DNA from: Oegoconia quadripuncta
Taxonomy: Eukaryota > Arthropoda > Insecta > Lepidoptera > Autostichidae
Assembly (NCBI GenBank): GCA_949316235.1
Contig: OX438751.1
Span: forward strand, 15,686,801 to 15,750,800
Direction: 5' to 3'
Length of the DNA: 64,000 nt
A program made the position numbers and the translations under genes. Shown here one piece after another: positions 58,301 to 64,000 of this stretch (position 1 is its first letter; every line of letters starts with the position of its first letter). Below the pieces are notes generated by a model, which worked only from the letters and a program-made list of their open reading frames with translations, ran no database searches and was not told the origin of the DNA.

Positions 58301-61300
58301 TGTCTTTCTTGAAAGTTAAGGTTTGTAATTAGTCCCTTATTGGTATACAGTTTGTATATAGTAAGTATAATGAAACCGCTAAATTATTGTCACATGATGA
58401 TTATCGGATTTATTTCTATGCCAGTATAATATTTTAATAGATTCCTAATATCAAGATTCTAGGTTAAGTAGGTATCGTACGGGTTTTGATAAAATTTCGA
58501 TAAAAATTATAAATATCGATAAAGCAATTCCACTGTTCTGCCAAATAAGTCTTGAAAATCAATAAACAAATTTTTTATTAGCATTTAGGTACGACTTGAT
58601 CAGTGAGACTCCATTATTGAGAAAAAAGTGAGTAAAATACTTATCAAAATACGTTTTTTTTTTCTCAAGCAAATTTTATCATTCTGCCTTCCTTGTGACA
58701 AAACGATATGCAGTATACTACCACGGATATACTACTGCAAATAATAATATTCTCCAAACTGATTCTCCTTAATTTAATATGCGATAGGTTTCAACGTATG
58801 AGTATATATATTTTTTAAACTTTGCGCTATTTATTTGAGTTACAATATAACAAACAAAATATGTAATTTATATTTTTATGATTGTTCACAACATTATAAA
58901 ATGTTGAATGATGTCTATGTCTAATTCAATAGGTTCATTATTGCATAACAATAAGTAATAAGTAATAACTAGGGATAGAACTTTACCGGGTCGATTGATT
59001 TATATGTCGCTACAAATCCAACTTAAGTTATATATCGATAACATTATTAGTACTTAGGCACCTACATAGCCAAGAAAATAAATAACCATAATTATGTGGA
59101 GGAAGTGCCTATAGATAGATAAAGGAGAGTTAACATTACAATACCAATACACTTTATTGTTCAACAGAATAGAAAATACATGTAAATATTCCCAAATAAT
59201 TTTTTCACGTTTTTTCAAATTTTTCAATTTCAAATGCATTATTTAATAAATAGGTAGGTTAATTTTTTTTCTATAAGATATATTTTTAATTATGTGTTAT
59301 AAGTAATTCGTTAGTAAATAATATCTATTTTTCAAAATATAAAATATTAATAGGTAGGTACTCGTATCTATTTTTATCCGACTTCATACTTTATCCTGTT
59401 ATATATTATTATAAAGTTTAATTTTCTTCAATAGATGTGCTGTTTTTTGCACAATGGGGTAGCGCCTGATGTTAAGTAAAAGATGAGGCTGAAGGTGGAA
59501 GCGCGCACACCCGAACCACCAACTTATTTTGAGCACTGGCTATCTTATCTCTTACAGCCGGAATATAACAATATTTTCATCATTGCTGCGTGTTGCGTGG
59601 CTGCAGACTAGATAAGATGGTGGTAGCTGGCGCCATGGACATTTAAAAATACCGTACCACCTACCAAACCCAGCATTCAACATGTATCCCATTGAGAATC
59701 GAACCTGCGACCTCCGTTTTGTAAACCTTATGTGGAGCCATTGAGCCACGGTGGTGGTTAAAATTGAATTATGTGACGAGAATTCTGATAATATTTCATG
59801 AATTACCCTGATGATTTTGCATTTTTATATGTATTTATTTATTTATCAAAAACATATATTTGTGTAGTATATCAACCAATCCATAATGCAAGCCTAGTTG
59901 CTTAGTGTGGAACTAAATAGCACAGCGCCATGTATATCCAAGGATATTTAGTTATTTATTTCACTGTTATATAATTATAACAGTTAAGTTAACTATAATT
60001 ATAACACTGTTATATAATTATATGTTTAATTAGATTTAAATGAGTGAATCAATAATTTGATTCACTCATTTAAATCTAATTAAACATAGAAAAGCTAGGT
60101 TCTTGTCATCATACATACAGGAACATAATAAATAGTAAGTTGTTATGTAGGGTCAGCGATATATCGGTAATTAGAATATGGGGCGATACTGCCAACTGCA
60201 TGAGTTGAGTTGGATAACAGCAATCTCGTCAGCCCCCGTAGCATAACATCATTTGTCGTGTGAGAGTGGGATACTTGTATATTTCGTCCAAGCGAAAGAG
60301 CAGGACATATTATCTTGCGCGAAATATATTTTTTTATTGCTCCTGTCATGCTACTAGTGTTCCTTGTTATTGTGGTCTATTATATTTATATATAGGTAAT
60401 TACAGTAAACTATAATTGAACCGCCAAAAATTGGCAAAACAACCGACTTCAATACATAAGTATTATGGAAAAGTCCGGTAGCCATCTGTGGTCCTCTTCA
60501 TCACTTCCAATTGAGTAAACGATACTTTTTGAATGCAAACTAAATGCTTGACTTATTTCTATGCCTAAATATCTATGCCTGTAATAGATCCTTCAATTCC
60601 TCATGCATCTCAGCATCAGAGCTCAATTTTGATGAAAATGTAACCAATCGAGAAGTGTATCCTTTGGAATTAAAAAAACAAATCGTTTTATAAATGACGG
60701 AGTTCTGAGGTAACAAACATTTAAAAAATTCAAACAAATTTGAAAACCTCTTCCCTTTTTGAAGTCGTTTGAAAATCGAATCACCTGAATCTAATCGATA
60801 TTTTCAAAAGACACTTTACATACCTCTATTGTACGTACATGTATGGGATAAATACTTATAATTAAATGATGAAGCTGGACAAATGGAATTTAATCGAGTG
60901 TCTGGCAATTTCAAATCATAATTGGTGATATATTAGGTCTTTACCTATGAAATTGCAGATTTTTTTCTTTGTTAATCACACCAACTCCTACGATTCTATA
61001 GCTATATCCAAATTTGTTTTTTATTTGGAAAATAGAATATATTTCCAAGGTTTCACATGAAATATTTTTTAATGCTGAGTTATCACATAATAAAAAAAAC
61101 TTGAACACAGCTCTTTTCATGAGCTTCCCATATTATTTCTTAGCTTCACTGAAATTTTTATAAAGCCGTTACTTTTAAAAATAAACACTGCCTATATTTA
61201 ACTTAATGTTATCCGATAATACACACAAAAGCTAAATTTGGATTTGCCGTTCCCAAAAAAATTTCAAAAATGTTTGTATGGAGAAAACAGTATTAATAAA

Positions 61301-64000
61301 ATTATTCATACAAAACGTCAATTTCATAGGTAAGGACCTAATACTAACTTTAGAATTCATTAAAATCGGTAAAGTCAAAATCGATTTACTAGTTTTTAAA
61401 CCCAAATATGTAGAAAGTTGTATAGGGATTTACTTGGCGAGTCGATTTTTTTATGACCAGTGTATAATCAAAATTATACTTCTTTTTATTTATTTTTTAT
61501 TTTATGATCAACTGAAAACGGATTTCACCACAGTATCACCTGATGGAAGCTGACGATGTGTGCGGAAAAGCTTTATGTGTTTTTTTTAATGTAGCCTAAC
61601 AAATATATCCTATCCGGTTCACACTACATCAAAATCCGTTCAGTAGGGTATCCGTGATGTGATGAGCGTTTAAATAAACAAATTAAAAAAATTATAATCG
61701 GTTTTAACATATTCAGTTACGCAGTTTAAGCCGTCCCACGTGGTTTTATGCCGATATCATCACTGTACAGATTTTTTGCCTTTACGGTTATATTAGGCAT
61801 AGGCTATGTAGGCATAGATATTCAACTGATTGTAACATACATAAGTACATATAGCCTACATACCTATATAAAATATTTAAACAATTACATTTCTACGACT
61901 CTACATATTTACCTACTTACAAAAGTAGGTCACAAAATTAACTGATTTTTGCAGTAATAGAAAAATTAATCAGGATTTAGGTGCTCGATTGCAAAGTAAT
62001 CTTTCCATTGACTTTTGGACAAAAACATTCATTTTTACTATTAAACTATTTTTCTATTGAACTTCCGCGTAACTTTACCAAAAAAAATCCAAGCAACAAA
62101 AGCGGTATAGTACTGTTTTGTTTATAGCTTTAATAAGACTGGAATTAATGGTTCTTAACATAATAGAAACTGCAAATGCCACTGATTTCATAACCTCCCT
62201 AGGGACCCATCGCCTTTTCGCCCCAAAAATTTCGTACAGTTACTCTATTTAAATATAGACTCAAATCAACTACGTTAAGGATGAAAATATACTAAATTCC
62301 TTGTCTGTTTATAACGTTTCTTTAATAGACATAGATGAGGTGTATACATAGAATTCAATTTTCGGGGCGTGGCGAATCAAGCACCGTAACACAATGTATT
62401 CAAAACGCCAATATTGGGTTGGCAAAACTGCAGTATAAATTAGAAGACCTTTCTGATTCATAGTCATTGCTAGTCGTAGGAGGGTAGCGATTGCCTGTCA
62501 TCAGTTTGACTAACCTGCAAGAGCTATCGATTAGTCAATTTACGTGTACTTGTGGTGAAGGAAGAATCAAAGTATGTTCGCCGAGGGTAAATATAAATGA
62601 TGCATGGGTCGGATAGCGTGATAGTTCAAAGGACGGTGCCGTCAACACAATATCCAGCCATTTCCCGGCGCATTCTAAGCCCACGTTCGCTGTAGTTTAG
62701 CTGTTTAGTTTGAAGCCGCAGGGAAATAAAATAACTCAACACATGATTGAGCGTCACCATGTTTGGTTGTTGCAGGGCCGAGCGCCATAGAGCCGCGCTC
62801 GCCAAGCGCTTTCTCGTCCAACTCCTCCAGCATGCTACTGCTGCAGACACACGTGAGTATTGCAATTAAATATACTAATAACTAATTAAAAAAGGATTTA
62901 ATGATTTTTTTATATAATTTTGATCCATCAACTGAAATCATAATACACCGATGAATATTTCGTTGATTTCAAAATTACGTAACTATCAGACAGCTCTAGT
63001 TTTCATAAAATATAATCTATCATTAGGTTTAGAACACCTGCACTAACGGATGGTCGGGCGGCGACGCGGTACGACACTTATGTGGAGCAAACTCGCTATT
63101 GGTGCGACCTCGCCGCCCCTGTCCACACTTACCGCCTATCGTTTCCGTAACGCCTCACTTATCGATTCTTTTTTTCTGTTACAGAGCAATTACGGAACGT
63201 CCTTTACTGATCTACTATCGCCACAATATCAAGAAGATTCTTCAGAAATCTTAGAAGAGAATCTAGACCCATTTCCAGACGTTGAATTTCACGCTCCGGT
63301 TCCTCCTGAATTCAAGTCGCACCGTACGACCCCAGTTAGTGCGACTCCATCGCCGACCTTGGCTCCAGCTCTACCTAGTTTTGAAGAAACCTATTCAGTT
63401 CGTTATCCTAAACAAGAAATGGCCGAATTTGGAATAAAAATGGATGAAGATTGTTACAACGTTAGTGCGTACTCCCATCAAGGGCATGCGTCTACTCAAC
63501 TGTTATATCAATATCATCAACCGACGATTCCCTATGTTCCCTCGACGTACTACGCACCTGCACAGCCATGTAGTCCAACGTTTGATACAGGAGGAGTGAC
63601 ACACAATCAAGATTCTTACTCTCTACCTCCTTTTTCGAGCTCAGTTGATCTACACGGGGCTGCTGATCAAGGCGCTAGACAGCGAAGAGCATCATTGCCA
63701 GTACAAAGATCAGAATCTAGCAGTTCCAATGACAGCCCCAAACTGCATGGTAGAGTTCACTGTATGCAAGCATCTGCACCTAGTTCTGCTTCAAGTTCAC
63801 CCGGTGGAGCTCCTCCAGAAACTCTCGGCCCCCGAGCCGCTCCTTCCTCGCCGAGTCAACTATGTGCTGTCTGTGGAGACACCGCCGCCTGCCAACATTA
63901 TGGAGTACGGACATGTGAAGGGTGTAAAGGATTTTTTAAGAGAACCGTGCAAAAAGGATCTAAATACGTATGTTTAGCCGAAAAATCTTGCCCTGTAGAC
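49298..64000 (+). CDS. Hr38: Nuclear hormone receptor HR38 (NR4A family), 5' half, runs off the window
   Basis: HR38 is the insect NR4A orphan receptor, a nuclear transcription factor that can pair with Ultraspiracle and is induced by neural activity. Coding join in view: 49298-49397, 62776-62852, 63185-64000 (331 residues, all junctions in frame). Residues 1-285 form the N-terminal activation region, rich in Ser, Pro and acidic residues. The DNA-binding domain begins at C286: the first zinc finger has C286, C289, C303 and C306 with P-box CEGCKG. The second finger starts at C322 and C328, and the window ends at D331. [20 protein letters not shown] is diagnostic of NR4A. The ligand-binding domain lies beyond the window. 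The start is the first in-frame ATG after a TGA at 49253. An ATG at residue 53 (62832) could start a shorter form. Confidence 0.95.
50700..50890. promoter_or_regulatory. GC-rich island in Hr38 intron 1
   Basis: 'taagtaacggccgcgagtat', 'cgcgatcgcctccgtaaccg' and 'gcaatcgggcagacgctgca' form an isolated GC-rich patch 1.4 kb after exon 1. No CRE palindrome. A likely intronic regulatory element by composition and position only. Confidence 0.3.
51380..51510. promoter_or_regulatory. Intronic CRE island 1
   Basis: TGACGTCA at 51390-51397 within a GC-rich block ('cacgatcccgcgcgcgtcac', 'cacccgggggaggaccgacc'). About 2.2 kb downstream of the predicted start site. Confidence 0.5.
51885..52085. promoter_or_regulatory. 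Intronic CRE island 2
   Basis: TTACGTCA (51890-51897), TGACGTCA (51994-52001) and TTACGTCA (52013-52020) in a GC-rich block (gtgagcgggtgtgggggagc, cgccccgcgccggccgcgac). An open frame starting at 51897 is a by-product of GC content and lacks family features. Confidence 0.55.
52086..53579. other. Intronic AT-rich DNA with a SINE remnant
   Basis: A degenerate family A head on minus lies at about 52925-53000 (cccctagcgcgagacgaacc..). The remainder is AT-rich and featureless. Confidence 0.45.
53580..53660. promoter_or_regulatory. Intronic CRE island 3 (paired palindromes)
   Basis: Two full CREs, TGACGTCA at 53604-53611 and 53619-53626, lie 15 bp apart start to start, in a short GC-rich block (aagcggggtggtgtgacgtc; cacgcctcccccaacccacg). 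A TGACGTAC half-type site follows at 53736-53743. Confidence 0.55.
53661..57052. other. Intronic AT-rich DNA
   Basis: Contains the old dispersed repeat 54990-55190 (related to 9345-9640) and a short direct duplication at about 56415-56485 (acttgtagatatatttcacg / acttgtagatatattttacg). No gene recognised. Confidence 0.45.
57053..57393. mobile_element. 341-bp MITE with inverted repeats of about 70 bp
   Basis: Left end: tatactggatgagttttttt, accgtaaggaaaaaatagg, then taggttagtgaaatag. Right end, reversed: tataccggatgagttttttt and the same continuation. TA borders suggest Tc1/mariner-type insertion. A half-copy is at 5538-5720. The interior has no transposase frame. Confidence 0.8.
57394..58150. 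other. Intronic AT-rich DNA
   Basis: Nothing recognised. Confidence 0.4.
58151..58295. mobile_element. 145-bp hairpin element
   Basis: Arms 58151-58182 and 58264-58295 are perfectly complementary over about 32 bp (tgtcgattcggatgtacacc.. paired with ..ggtgtacatccgaatcgaca). The left arm has extra 'aactaaact' repeats next to the loop. It could be a tiny MITE or a hairpin RNA source. Confidence 0.7.
58296..59444. other. Intronic AT-rich DNA
   Basis: Nothing recognised. Confidence 0.4.
59445..59757 (-). mobile_element. SINE family B, near full length
   Basis: The body ('gatgttaagtaaaagatgag', 'ctggctatcttatctcttac') and the tRNA-like head (reads on plus as 'gagaatcgaacctgcgacct', 'gagccattgagccacggtgg') are in order. 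More diverged than 32226-32545. Confidence 0.75.
59825..59965 (+). mobile_element. SINE family A, 3' part only
   Basis: 'tatttgtgtagtatatcaac', 'gcctagttgcttagtgtgga' and an ATTTAGTTATTTATTT tail match the 3' body of family A. The tRNA-like head is missing. Confidence 0.6.
60021..60088. repeat. Perfect 32-bp inverted repeat with 4-bp loop
   Basis: Arms 60021-60052 and 60057-60088 (tatgtttaattagatttaaa.. and its reverse complement) are complementary throughout, with loop taat. A second, imperfect AT-rich inverted repeat lies just upstream (59967-60020). Confidence 0.9.
60089..60933. other. Intronic AT-rich DNA
   Basis: Nothing recognised. Confidence 0.4.
60934..61341. mobile_element. MITE family F, copy 2
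   Basis: Terminal repeats taggtctttacctatgaaat and, reversed, taggtccttacctatgaaat. Same interior as 42741-43189 but 41 bp shorter, mainly because the central palindrome is missing. The frame at 61278-61553 begins in the element and runs out of it, so it is not a gene. Confidence 0.8.
61342..62775. other. Last part of Hr38 intron 1
   Basis: A small family D-like scrap lies at about 61610-61680 (acatcaaaatccgttcagta). Nothing else is recognised before the acceptor. Confidence 0.4.
62776..62852 (+). CDS. Hr38: Hr38 coding exon 2
   Basis: 77 nt between the acceptor ttgttgcag|gg and the donor cacac|GTGAGT. With the base carried from exon 1 it encodes 26 residues ([13 protein letters not shown].. 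to ..MLLLQTH). The ATG at 62832 in this exon is a possible alternative start. Confidence 0.9.
62853..63184 (+). other. Hr38: Hr38 intron 2 (332 bp) with a GC-rich patch
   Basis: GTGAGT donor and ttttttctgttacag acceptor. Positions 63045-63155 are clearly GC-richer than a typical intron here (gggcggcgacgcggtacgac; gcgacctcgccgcccctgtc), possibly a regulatory element. Confidence 0.85.
63185..64000 (+). CDS. Hr38: Hr38 coding exon 3 (partial at window edge)
   Basis: 272 codons in phase 0 from the acceptor to the window edge. It carries the acidic block [12 protein letters not shown], Tyr/Pro/Gln-rich and Ser-rich segments, then the DNA-binding domain from 63863 ([14 protein letters not shown]..). 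No donor is seen before base 64000, so the exon continues. Confidence 0.96.

Larger units (their letters stand above)
49398..62775 (+). other. Hr38: Hr38 intron 1 (13.4 kb)
   Basis: Donor CAG|GTCAGC and acceptor gtttggttgttgcag. The first 4.3 kb holds GC-rich CRE-bearing islands. The 3' part is AT-rich and carries SINEs, MITEs and hairpins. Frames inside it are not supported as genes. Confidence 0.85.

Noticed and set aside
63645..63977. 110-codon plus-strand frame at the right edge
   Set aside because: It is an alternate frame of Hr38 exon 3; the Hr38 frame has the zinc-finger signature and correct splice phase.
1..64000. CRISPR array, operon or prokaryotic mobile system
   Set aside because: No spaced direct-repeat array and no prokaryotic gene layout. 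Spliced genes, SINEs and LINEs show nuclear insect DNA.

Overview
The window reads as AT-rich, repeat-dense lepidopteran (butterfly or moth) nuclear DNA. The supports are intron-containing insect genes, short insect-type splice sites, many tRNA-headed SINEs, and RTE-like and jockey-like LINE remnants of the kind common in Lepidoptera. It is not prokaryotic, so most short open frames are chance. Species assignment is not possible from sequence reading alone.

Two protein-coding loci are well supported. (1) On the minus strand at 23537-25615 there is a 692-residue, single-frame AMPK gamma-like protein with four CBS motifs (SNF4Agamma family). It looks like a diverged retrocopy of a long-isoform mRNA that kept an open frame. 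It may have a short 5'UTR intron, and an exact RFX-type X-box lies about 390 bp upstream of its ATG. (2) On the plus strand from 49298 to the window edge lies the 5' half of Hr38 (NR4A orphan nuclear receptor). A CpG-rich promoter and first exon, a 13.4-kb intron, a 77-nt exon and a large third exon splice in frame to 331 residues, ending inside the DNA-binding domain.

Layout. 1-23 kb: no confident gene; SINEs, Helitron-like and LINE fragments, one 5'-truncated jockey-like LINE (13.8-14.6 kb), a Grainyhead-type motif cluster (7.7-8.0 kb) and several exon-like fragments of unknown identity. 23-28 kb: the AMPK gamma-like gene, its presumed promoter and a Tc1/mariner-like transposon with about 275-bp inverted repeats. 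28-48 kb: SINEs, Helitron-like copies, RTE LINE remains, a copia-like scrap, MITEs and several GC-rich islands that could be distal regulatory DNA. 48.9-64 kb: Hr38, with SINEs and MITEs in the second half of intron 1.

The main regulatory observation is CRE palindromes (TGACGTCA): eight in the window, six of them between 49.1 and 53.7 kb in the Hr38 promoter and proximal intron 1, plus half-sites. NR4A genes are CREB-driven activity-response genes, so this fits an activity-dependent Hr38 enhancer array. The Hr38 leader also carries a five-codon upstream ORF whose stop overlaps the main start codon (ATGA).
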